A DNA stretch of 11,024 nucleotides from an uncultured Bacteroidales bacterium. Its GTDB lineage: Bacteria > Bacteroidota > Bacteroidia > Bacteroidales > UBA932. Below the pieces are notes generated by a model. That model was not told where the DNA came from. It saw nothing but the letters and a program-made list of their open reading frames with translations, and searched no databases. The position numbers and the translations under genes are program-made. Positions within the stretch are counted from its first letter, which is position 1. Each line of letters starts with the position of its first letter. The stretch covers positions 1-11,024 of the forward strand of contig CAKUYG010000061.1 in the NCBI GenBank assembly GCA_934702165.1, read 5' to 3'. Below are positions 1-6,723 of the stretch, piece after piece.

Positions 1-530
1 GCCTCGACAGGCGCGGCACCCTCATAGGTCAGCACTACATCACCGCCGACAGAGTGGAATTGAGCTACGACATGCCGCTCTCGGAGATAGTGTTCGATTT
101 CTATGACAAGCTTAAGACCATTTCAAAGGGATACGCCTCATTCGACTATCACATCATAGGTTTCCGTCCGGCGAAGCTCGTCAGGCTTGACATCCTCCTG
201 AACGGGGAGCCTGCCGATGCGCTCTCTACTCTCATACACGAGGACAACGCCTACGATTTCGGGCGCAAGATGTGCCTCAAGCTCAAAGATCTCATACCGC
301 GTCAGCAGTTCGACATCCCGGTGCAGGCCGCCATCGGAGCCAAGATCATCGCCCGCGAGACGGTCAAACAAGTCCGTAAAGACGTGACCGCCAAGTGCTA
401 TGGAGGCGATGTGACGCGCAAGCGCAAACTCCTTGAGAAGCAGAAGGAAGGCAAAAAAAGAATGCGCCAGATCGGTACCGTCCAGGTCCCTCAGAGCGCA
501 TTCATGGCTGTTCTCAAACTTGACTCCTAA
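1..530 (+). CDS. lepA: Elongation factor 4 (LepA), C-terminal part, cut by window edge
   Basis: This is the 3' end of the ribosome-associated GTPase LepA/EF4, a translation factor that binds ribosomes and is linked to back-translocation and initiation fidelity. The frame is open from base 3 and gives 175 residues, so about 420 N-terminal residues (the GTPase and domain II) lie outside the window. Diagnostic pieces are the domain V segment around KGYASFDY, the stretch [20 protein letters not shown], and the LepA-specific C-terminal domain with [17 protein letters not shown] and [18 protein letters not shown], ending in [14 protein letters not shown]. All are collinear with known LepA proteins. 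The TAA stop interlocks with the stop of the convergent ATPase gene, so neither gene has room for its own terminator here. Identification is secure; only completeness is limited by the window edge. Confidence 0.97.
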   Translation, partial: LDRRGTLIGQHYITADRVELSYDMPLSEIVFDFYDKLKTISKGYASFDYHIIGFRPAKLVRLDILLNGEPADALSTLIHEDNAYDFGRKMCLKLKDLIPRQQFDIPVQAAIGAKIIARETVKQVRKDVTAKCYGGDVTRKRKLLEKQKEGKKRMRQIGTVQVPQSAFMAVLKLDS

Positions 531-2428
531 CGCAGCGCACGCATAGCGTTGAGCACTGCCAGCACTGTCACACCCACATCGGCGAACACCGCCAGCCACA
601 TCCCGGCGAGACCAAATCCGGCCAGCAAGAGCACGAGAAGCTTTACGCCTATCGCGAAGATGGTATTTTCTCGCGCGATCTTCAGGGTGCGCCGTGCCAC
701 GGCGATGACCGCCGCGATCTTGGATGGCTTGTCATCCATCAGCACGACATCCGCAGCTTCGATGGCAGCATCCGAGCCGAGGCCGCCCATGGCGATGCCG
801 ACATCCGCACGCGCAAGCACCGGAGCGTCATTGATGCCATCCCCTACAAACGCCGTTTTGCGCCCCTCCGGCGTCCCTGCCATGATTTTCTCAAGCCAGG
901 TCACCTTGTCGGCAGGGAGCAGTTCCGCGTGGTACTCGTCAAGTCCGAGGGTGCTGGCAACACTCTTTGCAACATCCTCATGATCGCCTGTCAGCATCAC
1001 CGTCTTCCCGACACCCTCGGCTTTGAGATCGGCTATTGCCCTGGCTGCATCCTCTTTGACCTTGTCGGATATGACCACATGGCCCACATACTCCCCGTTG
1101 ATGGACATGTGGATGATGGTCCCCGCTTTTTCGCACGGATGCCATTTGGCCCCTTCGGCTTCCATGAGCTTGGAGTTGCCCACGCATATCCTGTCCCCGT
1201 TGACCATGGCGCATACACCTTGTCCCGCCACTTCGGTGACGTCCCCCACGGAGCAGCCGTCCTTCTCGGCCGGATAGGCGTTGCGCAGGGACATTGCGAT
1301 CGGATGGGTGGAATAGCGCTCGACATGGGCTGCCATGTGCAGGAAAGTGTTGGCGTCTATCTTCTCGGGATGCACCACATTGACCTCAAACACGCCCTTT
1401 GTCAGGGTGCCGGTTTTGTCGAAGACCACCGTCCCCACTGAAGCGAGGGCCTCAAGGTAGTTGGATCCCTTGACCAACACCCCCTTGCGGGAAGCGGCAC
1501 CGATTCCCCCGAAAAACGAGAGCGGCACAGATATCACCAGCGCGCAAGGGCAGGACACGACGAGGAAAGTCAGAGCCCTGTAGAGCCAGGTCGGGAACGC
1601 GTTCTGGAAATCTCCGGAGAACAGAGGCGGCAGCAAAGCCAGAAGCACGGCACCCGCGACCACTACCGGGGTGTATACCCGGGCGAAACGGGAAATGAAA
1701 TTCTCGCTGCGCGATTTGTTGGAAGACGCATGCTCCACGAGGTCAAGGATGCGCGAGGCGGTGGACTCGCCGAAAGGCTTTGTGACCCTGACGGTCAGCA
1801 CACCGTTGAGGTTGACGCAGCCGGAGAAGATGTCATCTCCCTTATGGACCGTGCGCGGCACGCTTTCCCCTGTCAAGGCAACCGTGTCCAGGCTTGAATC
1901 CCCATCTGTGACAACCCCGTCCATCGGCACCCTCTCTCCGGGCTTCACTACCACGCTCTCTCCGACCGCCACGTTCTCTGGACTGACTGTCAAAACTTTA
2001 CCATCTCTTAAAACATTCGCCGTATCGGGACGGATGTTCATCAAATGTGATATGGACTTGCGGCTGCGGCCCTCGGCGATGGACTCGAACAGTTCACCCA
2101 CCTTGAAGAAAAGCATCACGAACACCGCTTCGGGGAACTGGTTCTCCGCTCCCGGGAGGAAGCCTATGGCCAGCGCGCCGATGGTTGCCACGCTCATCAG
2201 GAAGTCTTCGTCAAGCGCCTCAAGTTTCAGGATGCTCTCCCCAGCCTCCTTGAGCACATCGGCCCCAGCCACGAGATAAGGTACCAGATACACGAGCAGC
2301 AGTTGCCATGTGGGCAAGGCGCAGGTGCGTTCCACCACATAAGCAGCGACCAGCAGCAGGGCGGACACTATGATGCGTGCGAGGTCTGTTTTCTGTTCTT
2401 TTTCCATTGTTCTTTCATTTCCGGGCAT
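527..2428 (-). CDS. zntA: P1B-type heavy-metal ATPase (Zn/Cd/Pb exporter, ZntA/CadA-like), without HMA domain
   Basis: This is a membrane pump that uses ATP to export soft divalent metals. Residues are numbered from the first ATG. In order: hydrophobic N-terminal helices (about 16-58 and 75-115), the actuator TGES at 186-189, the metal-site CPC at 293-295 in a membrane helix, the phosphorylation motif DKTGTLT at 337-343, the P1B-specific HP at 375-376, MLTGD at 478-482 and GDGINDAP at 529-536. The last two helices carry K596 and D617-x-G619, the pair typical of the P1B-2 (Zn/Cd/Pb) subgroup rather than copper pumps. There is no N-terminal CxxC metal-binding domain, and 633 residues is short compared with E. 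coli ZntA (about 730). A second ATG at residue 8 (base 2407) gives MEKEQKTDL and is an equally plausible start. A consensus promoter and a perfect dyad lie just upstream. Metal specificity is inferred from motifs only. Confidence 0.93.
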   Translation of the reverse strand: MPGNERTMEKEQKTDLARIIVSALLLVAAYVVERTCALPTWQLLLVYLVPYLVAGADVLKEAGESILKLEALDEDFLMSVATIGALAIGFLPGAENQFPEAVFVMLFFKVGELFESIAEGRSRKSISHLMNIRPDTANVLRDGKVLTVSPENVAVGESVVVKPGERVPMDGVVTDGDSSLDTVALTGESVPRTVHKGDDIFSGCVNLNGVLTVRVTKPFGESTASRILDLVEHASSNKSRSENFISRFARVYTPVVVAGAVLLALLPPLFSGDFQNAFPTWLYRALTFLVVSCPCALVISVPLSFFGGIGAASRKGVLVKGSNYLEALASVGTVVFDKTGTLTKGVFEVNVVHPEKIDANTFLHMAAHVERYSTHPIAMSLRNAYPAEKDGCSVGDVTEVAGQGVCAMVNGDRICVGNSKLMEAEGAKWHPCEKAGTIIHMSINGEYVGHVVISDKVKEDAARAIADLKAEGVGKTVMLTGDHEDVAKSVASTLGLDEYHAELLPADKVTWLEKIMAGTPEGRKTAFVGDGINDAPVLARADVGIAMGGLGSDAAIEAADVVLMDDKPSKIAAVIAVARRTLKIARENTIFAIGVKLLVLLLAGFGLAGMWLAVFADVGVTVLAVLNAMRALR

Positions 2429-2447
2429 TTACCCGATGTTTCTTAGG

Positions 2448-2479
2448 CAAAAGTAGATATTGCCCAATGTGAGGGCAAT
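2448..2479 (-). promoter_or_regulatory. Bacteroidota-type promoter of the metal ATPase gene
   Basis: Read on the minus strand, ATTG (2479-2476) is followed by a 20-nt spacer and TACTTTTG (2455-2448). The latter fits the Bacteroidota -7 consensus TAnnTTTG, and the TTG core fits the -33 element. Transcription would start near 2443, leaving a leader of roughly 14 nt to the first ATG or 35 nt to the second. A perfect dyad occupies most of the spacer. Confidence 0.7.
2459..2479. promoter_or_regulatory. Perfect inverted repeat, candidate operator between ATPase and yqaA-like genes
   Basis: ATTGCCC (2459-2465) and GGGCAAT (2473-2479) form a perfect 7-7-7 dyad with an AATGTGA centre. It fills most of the spacer of the ATPase promoter, and its right arm coincides with that promoter's -33 element. 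The same arm sits where a -33 element for the divergent yqaA-like gene would be expected. Position and symmetry suggest a dimeric repressor or activator site, plausibly metal-responsive. No regulator gene is in the window, so the binding protein is unknown. Confidence 0.5.
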
Positions 2480-2500
2480 CATCATTTGTGGGGATTTTCG

Positions 2501-2508
2501 TATATTTG
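2501..2508 (+). promoter_or_regulatory. -7 box of the yqaA-like gene
   Basis: TATATTTG matches TAnnTTTG exactly and ends 5 nt before the GTG chosen as start (2514). No TTTG lies 19-21 nt upstream (the nearest, 2485-2488, is only 12 nt away), so the -33 element is weak or absent and an activator may be needed. The expected transcription start is at or next to the start codon. Confidence 0.5.
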
Positions 2509-2513
2509 GGATT

Positions 2514-2951
2514 GTGTTCGGATTAGAAAACCTTGGCCTTCTCGGTCTTTTCATCGGCAACATACTTGCCGCTACTGTCGTCCCGTTCAGTTCGGACGCC
2601 CTGTACATAGCAGTCCTCGCCGCCATCAAGGAGCCGGTGGCCTGCCTTGTCGTGGGCACGCTGGGCAACTGGATAGGCAGCCTCATCACTTACTTCATGG
2701 GCCGGCTCGGAAAATGGGAATGGCTGGAGAAGTGGTTCAAGGTCAAGCCCGAAACTCTCGAAAAGCAGAAGGCGAAGGTGGACAAATATGGAGTGTGGCT
2801 CGCCCTGATAGCTTGGGTGCCGGTGGTGGGCGATGTATTTGTGCTCGCGCTCGGTTTTTACCGCACCCCGCCGGGCTGGACCGCTCTCCTGCTTCTGGTC
2901 GGCAAAGCCCTGCGCTTTATCGCCTGGACCCTGATTTTCGGTATGTTCTGA
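2514..2951 (+). CDS. yqaA: YqaA-family small inner-membrane protein (DedA/VTT-related)
   Basis: This is a predicted inner-membrane protein of 145 residues, about the length of E. coli YqaA, whose biochemical function is not established. It resembles YqaA along its length: an N-terminal hydrophobic segment with PFSSDALYIAVL (24-35), the small-residue motif GNWIGSLITYFMGR (51-64), a charged amphipathic stretch (67-90), then WVPVVGD (101-107) and GKALR (130-134) in the last membrane segments. The related DedA/VTT proteins act in lipid scrambling or proton-coupled transport, which is only a hint here. I chose GTG at 2514 because homologues begin just before the first hydrophobic helix and because a -7 box ends 5 nt upstream. 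A TTG at 2460 in the same frame would lie upstream of that promoter and inside the dyad. The 3' end overlaps the convergent acyltransferase-like gene by 35 bp. Confidence 0.85.
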   Translation: MFGLENLGLLGLFIGNILAATVVPFSSDALYIAVLAAIKEPVACLVVGTLGNWIGSLITYFMGRLGKWEWLEKWFKVKPETLEKQKAKVDKYGVWLALIAWVPVVGDVFVLALGFYRTPPGWTALLLLVGKALRFIAWTLIFGMF

Positions 2952-4911
2952 GAGTCTCCTCCATCCCCTCCTGCAGCTGTTCGGCGAGGACTCGCTTGCT
3001 CTCATGCGATTCGAGACTAGAGTCGTAGGCCACCGGTTTGCCTATCCTGAAACTTCTCGTAGCCCTGTCGGAGAATAGCGGATAAAAAAGCAGAGACTTG
3101 CCGGTACGGTCGAAATACATCTTCCCGATATGCGCGAAACCAGTGTAGAAAGTACGGACATTGTCGGCCTTGTACTCAGAATCCGGAACCGCTTTCAGAA
3201 GATTGCGTGGTTTTTCCGGGAAGATCAGGATATTGTCCCCGTCCTCCAGGGCGTCAAGGCTCTCGTTGAACGTGCTCATCACGTCTCTGGAGGCGCCACG
3301 GACCACCGGGATCGGGTTGCAGGAGTTAAGCGCCCAGCATGTGGCACGTGTAAGCTGCCATATAAACCACCCGCCCAGTCTCTTGCCCATGACCTTTTTG
3401 AGAAAAGCCAGAGACTTGGACATCTCCCTGAACGCCGTGTTCTTGTCGAGCATCACATTATGTATCCACGGGCGGAAATAGGTCGGAAGATAGATGACCG
3501 CCGAGATGGGGCCATATATGAATCCATGATTGCAGACGAACACCGACGGATAATCCTCTCGCCGCAGGTTCTCCCTGCCTGACACCTTGAGATGGAAAAA
3601 CGGACGCGCGAGAGTGCACAAGATCTTGACGCCGAAGCGCATGCGGTACTTGCGCACAAAGAGGCCCTGGAGGTTTTCACGCATCTGCTCCGTCTTGGAT
3701 CGCGACTCGATGAACTTCATCAGCTTCTCCCGGTTGCGGTAGTCAAGCGGCTGGCGGAAAGCGAAAAACAATGCGACCACCATGAAAACCACAGGAAGCT
3801 GAAGAGTCCAGATCCCGACCTTCGCCATACCGGGCCTGAGCGGAAGCACAAAAGCATAGACGGCCATCAGGAGCAGCATAATTCCGGAGGATACCATAGA
3901 GGCGACCGTGGCGGTGATGGTGTTGCTTATCTCCAGACTGGTCCTGTCCAAAGCGCCGTCCGAGATGCTCCCGACAGCCTCGAAATCGAGATGAAACTTC
4001 CTTACGGCAGAAAAGATCAACGCCATCCCCATCCCCCATACGGAAGTCCATACCATCCGCTCAACGAGCCCCGCCTCACGGAACATCAGCACCGCCCCGA
4101 GAATCCAGGTCAATGCTCCGAGAATAAACTCGGCAAGTGCAAGCCCCGGAAGCCTCCGCCGCAGCAGCACAGAAGAGACAAGGAGCACAAGATAGATTCC
4201 AAGCAGCCAGACGCATAAGCCTATATAAACTTTGCGGTCAAAACCGGGCCCCACCGGGAAAAGCACAAAGAGGAAAAACACCATCACCCCGACATTCAGG
4301 GCAATGGTCGAATACAGGCTCATATCCTCAAAAAGTCTGTACGACGCAAGCTCTTCGAACTTGTTTTCCAACACACTGTCCACACGCACGTTTTTCTCGG
4401 GAAACAGGAGCTTGATGAGCCCTGTCAACACCACCACGGCAGAGAAAGGGAGAAGATACTGGTCCGCGACGCGTCCATAGAGCATATATATGCACACGGC
4501 ATCGAAGCACAGTTGCACGAAAGACAGGTAGACCCGGCGCGAGACTTTATGCTCGTCCGCAGAGACGGGGCTCGAACAGAGATAATCCCTGAACATCAGG
4601 GAGATCACGAACAGGGAGACATAGTTGGCATCCGGCCGACCCATAAGCGGGGGATAGAGAAATGCCACGGCCATACCGCAGACAGCCACGAGGGCCATGA
4701 GCAATGAGGAGAAATAGTGGTTCCCGCCCCGGTGCCGGAGCCTGGCCAGGTTGCACAGAAAGAACGCCTTGATTATATTGGCAAACAGATACACGGCCGC
4801 CCCGAAGAACGGATTGCCTATCACCAGATGCGCCACCGCCATACAAAGCAGCAGAGCGAAATAATCTATCCTGTATATGCTCCCCTCAGGGTAGCTGACC
4901 GCTTTATCCAT
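2917..4911 (-). CDS. Multi-spanning membrane protein with C-terminal PlsC/LPLAT-like acyltransferase domain
   Basis: The protein has 664 residues from the ATG at 4911. Residues about 15-385 hold roughly ten to twelve hydrophobic helices in two blocks (15-170 and 200-385) separated by a charged linker. I do not recognise a named transporter family there, although twelve helices fused to an acyltransferase recalls MFS-PlsC fusions. Residues about 440-664 look like a glycerolipid acyltransferase: SVFVCNHGFIYGP (456-468, block I), IPVVRGASRD (534-543, block II), ILIFPEKPRN (561-570, block III) and FYPLF (609-613, block IV). The catalytic HX4D is H462-x4-G467, so the aspartate is missing and FPEG reads FPEK. 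A longer frame to 4959 would start inside the tRNA terminator, so I reject it. A -7 box ends 5 nt before this ATG. A role in phospholipid or lipoprotein acylation is an inference; a non-catalytic role is possible. Confidence 0.75.
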   Translation of the reverse strand: MDKAVSYPEGSIYRIDYFALLLCMAVAHLVIGNPFFGAAVYLFANIIKAFFLCNLARLRHRGGNHYFSSLLMALVAVCGMAVAFLYPPLMGRPDANYVSLFVISLMFRDYLCSSPVSADEHKVSRRVYLSFVQLCFDAVCIYMLYGRVADQYLLPFSAVVVLTGLIKLLFPEKNVRVDSVLENKFEELASYRLFEDMSLYSTIALNVGVMVFFLFVLFPVGPGFDRKVYIGLCVWLLGIYLVLLVSSVLLRRRLPGLALAEFILGALTWILGAVLMFREAGLVERMVWTSVWGMGMALIFSAVRKFHLDFEAVGSISDGALDRTSLEISNTITATVASMVSSGIMLLLMAVYAFVLPLRPGMAKVGIWTLQLPVVFMVVALFFAFRQPLDYRNREKLMKFIESRSKTEQMRENLQGLFVRKYRMRFGVKILCTLARPFFHLKVSGRENLRREDYPSVFVCNHGFIYGPISAVIYLPTYFRPWIHNVMLDKNTAFREMSKSLAFLKKVMGKRLGGWFIWQLTRATCWALNSCNPIPVVRGASRDVMSTFNESLDALEDGDNILIFPEKPRNLLKAVPDSEYKADNVRTFYTGFAHIGKMYFDRTGKSLLFYPLFSDRATRSFRIGKPVAYDSSLESHESKRVLAEQLQEGMEETLRTYRKSGSRR

Positions 4912-4916
4912 GAGCA

Positions 4917-4947
4917 CAAAGATAAACAAAAAAGACCGGCTGATAAA
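4917..4947 (-). promoter_or_regulatory. Promoter of the acyltransferase-like membrane protein
   Basis: On the minus strand, TATCTTTG (4924-4917) matches TAnnTTTG and ends 5 nt before the ATG at 4911. A TTTA (4947-4944), one base off the -33 TTTG, lies exactly 19 nt upstream. That TTTA is in the loop of the tRNA terminator hairpin, so promoter and terminator overlap physically. The -33 call is weaker than the -7 call. Confidence 0.5.
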
Positions 4948-4954
4948 GCCGGTC
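4928..4954 (-). terminator. Rho-independent terminator of tRNA-Pro
   Basis: Read on the minus strand, GACCGGC, a 7-nt loop (TTTATCA) and GCCGGTC form a perfect 7-bp GC-rich stem (4954-4934), followed directly by six T (4933-4928) and then GTTT. It starts 8 nt after the discriminator base of the tRNA. It lies upstream of the ATG of the acyltransferase-like gene, so it would separate that gene from tRNA transcription. Confidence 0.88.
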
Positions 4955-4962
4955 CTCAAATG

Positions 4963-5036
4963 TCGGGGTACTGTGACTCGAACACAGGACCCTCTGGTCC
5001 CAAACCAGATGCGCTAGCCAACTGCGCCACACCCCG
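4963..5036 (-). tRNA. tRNA-Pro (anticodon UGG)
   Basis: The minus strand folds into a full cloverleaf. The acceptor stem CGGGGTG pairs with TACCCCG (one G-U), the D stem is GCGC/GCGC, and the anticodon stem TCTGG/CCAGA encloses loop TTTGGGA. The T arm is CTGTG-TTCGAGT-CACAG. Counting the loop puts TGG at positions 34-36 and G at 37, as expected for proline. The gene is 74 nt with discriminator A, and CCA is not encoded. It has its own consensus promoter and terminator, so it appears to be a single-gene transcription unit. Confidence 0.96.
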
Positions 5037-5056
5037 AATTCCCTCATTTGGGACTG

Positions 5057-5087
5057 CAAATATATAGACCTTTTGTGAAAAAACAAA
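5057..5087 (-). promoter_or_regulatory. Consensus promoter of tRNA-Pro
   Basis: On the minus strand, TTTG (5087-5084), a 19-nt spacer and TATATTTG (5064-5057) match the Bacteroidota consensus at every specified base. The -7 box ends 20 nt before the mature tRNA 5' end, leaving a short leader for RNase P processing. It is divergent from the lolD-like promoter 25 bp away. Confidence 0.8.
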
Positions 5088-5112
5088 ATTTTCCGACCAC
5101 ATCACACAAGAT

Positions 5113-5143
5113 TTTGTTTTTTTTCAAACTGACCCTATCTTTG
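5113..5143 (+). promoter_or_regulatory. Consensus promoter of the lolD-like/trmN6-like unit
   Basis: TTTG (5113-5116), a 19-nt spacer and TATCTTTG (5136-5143) match TTTG-N19-TAnnTTTG exactly. The -7 box ends only 8 nt before the ATG at 5152, so the mRNA leader should be a few bases at most, with no room for a ribosome binding site. Confidence 0.8.
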
Positions 5144-5151
5144 GACTTGAC

Positions 5152-5805
5152 ATGATCATCGAAGCACACGACATACACAAGAGTTTCGGCCGGCTCGAAG
5201 TACTCAAGGGAATAGACTTCTGCGCAGACAAGGCCGAGACTGTATCAATAATGGGGGCCTCCGGCACAGGAAAATCAACCCTTCTCCAGATACTCGGCAC
5301 CCTGTCCACCCCGGACAAGGGAAGTCTTACAATAGACGGCGAAGATGTGCTCAAGCTCGGCAGTGACGCCCTCGCTTCATTCAGAGGACGCAAAATCGGC
5401 TTCGTATTCCAGGCGCACCACCTGCTACCCGAATTCACCGCACTGGAAAACGTGATGATCCCCGCGCTCATCTCCGGGGCGCCGTCCGCCAAGGCCAAAA
5501 CCGAAGCCTTGAGGCTCCTCTCAAATCTCGGACTCAAGGACAGGGCCTCGCACAAGCCATCGGAACTCTCCGGCGGAGAACAGCAACGCACCGCCATAGC
5601 GAGAGCCATCATCAACCGCCCTTCCGTACTTTTTGCCGACGAACCGACAGGCAATCTCGATTCCGTCACGAAGCAGGAGATACACAAGATATTCTTCGAT
5701 CTTCGGGACTCAATCGGGCAGACTATCGTGATCGTCACCCATGACCCTCAGCTCGCAGCGCTTTGCGACCGCAGACTTGAGATGAAAGACGGGATGTTCG
5801 TATAA
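5152..5805 (+). CDS. lolD: ABC transporter ATPase, LolD-like (lipoprotein release)
   Basis: This is a cytoplasmic ATP-binding subunit of 217 residues, a normal length for LolD, which powers the LolCDE complex that extracts outer-membrane lipoproteins from the inner membrane. Visible motifs: Walker A GASGTGKST (35-43), Q-loop Q87 followed by the LolD-typical HHLLPEFTALENV (89-101), signature LSGGEQQR (139-146), Walker B VLFADEP (159-165) with E164, D-loop NLD (168-170) and the switch H197. The HHLLPEF segment favours LolD over other members of the MacB/FtsE group. No LolC/LolE permease gene is adjacent; lolD standing apart from its permease would be consistent with Bacteroidota but is not shown here. 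A strong promoter lies directly upstream, and the stop codon overlaps the next start by one base (TAATG), implying translational coupling. Substrate assignment rests on similarity alone. Confidence 0.87.
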   Translation: MIIEAHDIHKSFGRLEVLKGIDFCADKAETVSIMGASGTGKSTLLQILGTLSTPDKGSLTIDGEDVLKLGSDALASFRGRKIGFVFQAHHLLPEFTALENVMIPALISGAPSAKAKTEALRLLSNLGLKDRASHKPSELSGGEQQRTAIARAIINRPSVLFADEPTGNLDSVTKQEIHKIFFDLRDSIGQTIVIVTHDPQLAALCDRRLEMKDGMFV

Positions 5806-6506
5806 TGGCAGCCGACGTCTTCAGGTTCCGCCATTTTGAGGTACGCAACCATGATTCCGCACTGAAAGTCGGCACGGATGCCGTCCTGCTCGGTGCGGCG
5901 ATGACCATCCTTCCATCTGACAGGACAGCTCTCGACATAGGCACCGGGACAGGAGTCATAGCCCTCATGGCAGCGCAACGAAGCATGAAATGCAGGATAA
6001 CCGGGATCGACATCGACCGCGCTTCAGCAGACGAGGCCGCCCTCAACTTCAAGAGTTCCACTTGGGCGGACCGCCTCACCGCGTTCTGCACTCCCCTCTC
6101 CGGTTTAGAGCCGGACGGCAAGTTCGACCTGATCTTCTCCAACCCTCCGTACTACGACTCCTCCCTCAAGAACCCAGATCCACGGGAAGCTGCGGCCAGA
6201 CACACGGAGACGCTTTCGTACAGGGACATCCTGGCTTTTGCCGCTGACTGGCTCGACACGGGCGGACGCCTGTCCATGATCATCCCGGCCGAATCCCTGC
6301 GCGACCTCAGAAGATGCGCCGCATCGTTCGGCCTTTATCCATTCCGCTTGCTGCAAGTCAGGACCGTCGCAAGTAAACCCGTCCGCCGCGTCATAGCAGA
6401 GTTTTCGACAGTCAGAAAAGAGGAAAAGACAGAATTTCTGACCCTCTCCGAAGGCGGAGCAAAGACGGAAGACTACCGCCATCTGACGGAAGATTTTTAC
6501 CTATGA
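5805..6506 (+). CDS. trmN6: tRNA1(Val) (adenine(37)-N6)-methyltransferase, TrmN6-like
   Basis: This is an S-adenosylmethionine-dependent methyltransferase of 233 residues, related to E. coli YfiC/TrmN6, which methylates A37 of tRNA1-Val. The N-terminus carries the family-typical FEVRNHDSALKVGTDAVLLG (11-30). SAM-binding motif I is DIGTGTG (44-50), with the acidic end of strand 2 at GIDID (67-71). The catalytic motif NPPYY is at 113-117, typical of methyltransferases acting on exocyclic amino groups of adenine. It shares one base with the stop of the lolD-like gene and has no promoter of its own, so the two form an operon. I see no functional link between them. The exact target tRNA cannot be read from the sequence; a related RNA target is possible. 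Confidence 0.87.
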   Translation: MAADVFRFRHFEVRNHDSALKVGTDAVLLGAAMTILPSDRTALDIGTGTGVIALMAAQRSMKCRITGIDIDRASADEAALNFKSSTWADRLTAFCTPLSGLEPDGKFDLIFSNPPYYDSSLKNPDPREAAARHTETLSYRDILAFAADWLDTGGRLSMIIPAESLRDLRRCAASFGLYPFRLLQVRTVASKPVRRVIAEFSTVRKEEKTEFLTLSEGGAKTEDYRHLTEDFYL

Positions 6507-6723
6507 CCAGAGGCCGCCAACCTCCTTTTTGACTTTTCAACCCCTTCTACAGACCCTCAGGAGGCCTGTTGTGGCGAAATCGTCAAATTCCCGCAACTCG
6601 CCACAAATCCTTTTCCTCGCCACGGATACGCCCGCTTTAGCCACAAAGGCGCGGCCACGGCGAACTATTTTTATTGTTTGTCCGTACATTCGCTGCCGTT
6701 AGTTTTTTAAAAATCATTCGACG
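6507..6723. other. 217-bp intergenic region with clustered GCCAC boxes and an inverted repeat
   Basis: No gene is supported here on either strand. TTGTGGCGA (6569-6577) and TCGCCACAA (6598-6606) form a perfect 9-bp inverted repeat with a 20-nt centre. Related boxes continue in direct orientation: TCGCCACAAA (6598-6607), TCGCCACGGA (6617-6626), TAGCCACAAA (6638-6647) and CGGCCACGGC (6652-6661). The first three direct copies start 19 and 21 bp apart, about two helical turns. The cluster ends 15 bp before the -33 element of the following operon, which fits a multi-site operator, but no binding protein is known. I see no convincing terminator for the trmN6-like gene. Confidence 0.5.
6677..6707 (+). 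promoter_or_regulatory. Promoter of the acyl ligase-fabF-fabZ-fabI operon
   Basis: TTTG (6677-6680), a 19-nt spacer and TAGTTTTT (6700-6707) match the Bacteroidota consensus except for the last base of the -7 box (T for G). It ends 16 nt before the ATG at 6724. The leader would be about a dozen bases and contains no Shine-Dalgarno sequence. Confidence 0.65.

Noticed and set aside
1671..2279. 202-codon plus-strand frame inside the ATPase gene
   Set aside because: It is rich in Ser/Thr/Pro with no domain, antisense to conserved ATPase motifs; a shadow of codon bias.
2460..2513. TTG start for the yqaA-like gene
   Set aside because: It lies inside the dyad and upstream of the -7 box, and the extra 18 residues do not resemble YqaA N-termini.
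3592..4218. 208-codon plus-strand frame inside the acyltransferase-like gene
   Set aside because: It is very charged and His-rich, the composition expected opposite membrane-helix codons; no start signal.
4912..4959. N-terminal extension of the acyltransferase-like protein starting MRTGFISRS
   Set aside because: These codons lie in the tRNA terminator hairpin and T tract, and a -7 box ends just before the next ATG at 4911.
5124..5738. 204-codon minus-strand frame opposite the lolD-like gene
   Set aside because: Antisense to intact ABC ATPase motifs, Ser-rich, no domain, and it runs across the lolD-like promoter.
6598..6661. GCCAC box cluster as a CRISPR-like array
   Set aside because: The shared units are only about 7-10 bp with 9-14 bp between most of them and are not identical, far below CRISPR repeat length.
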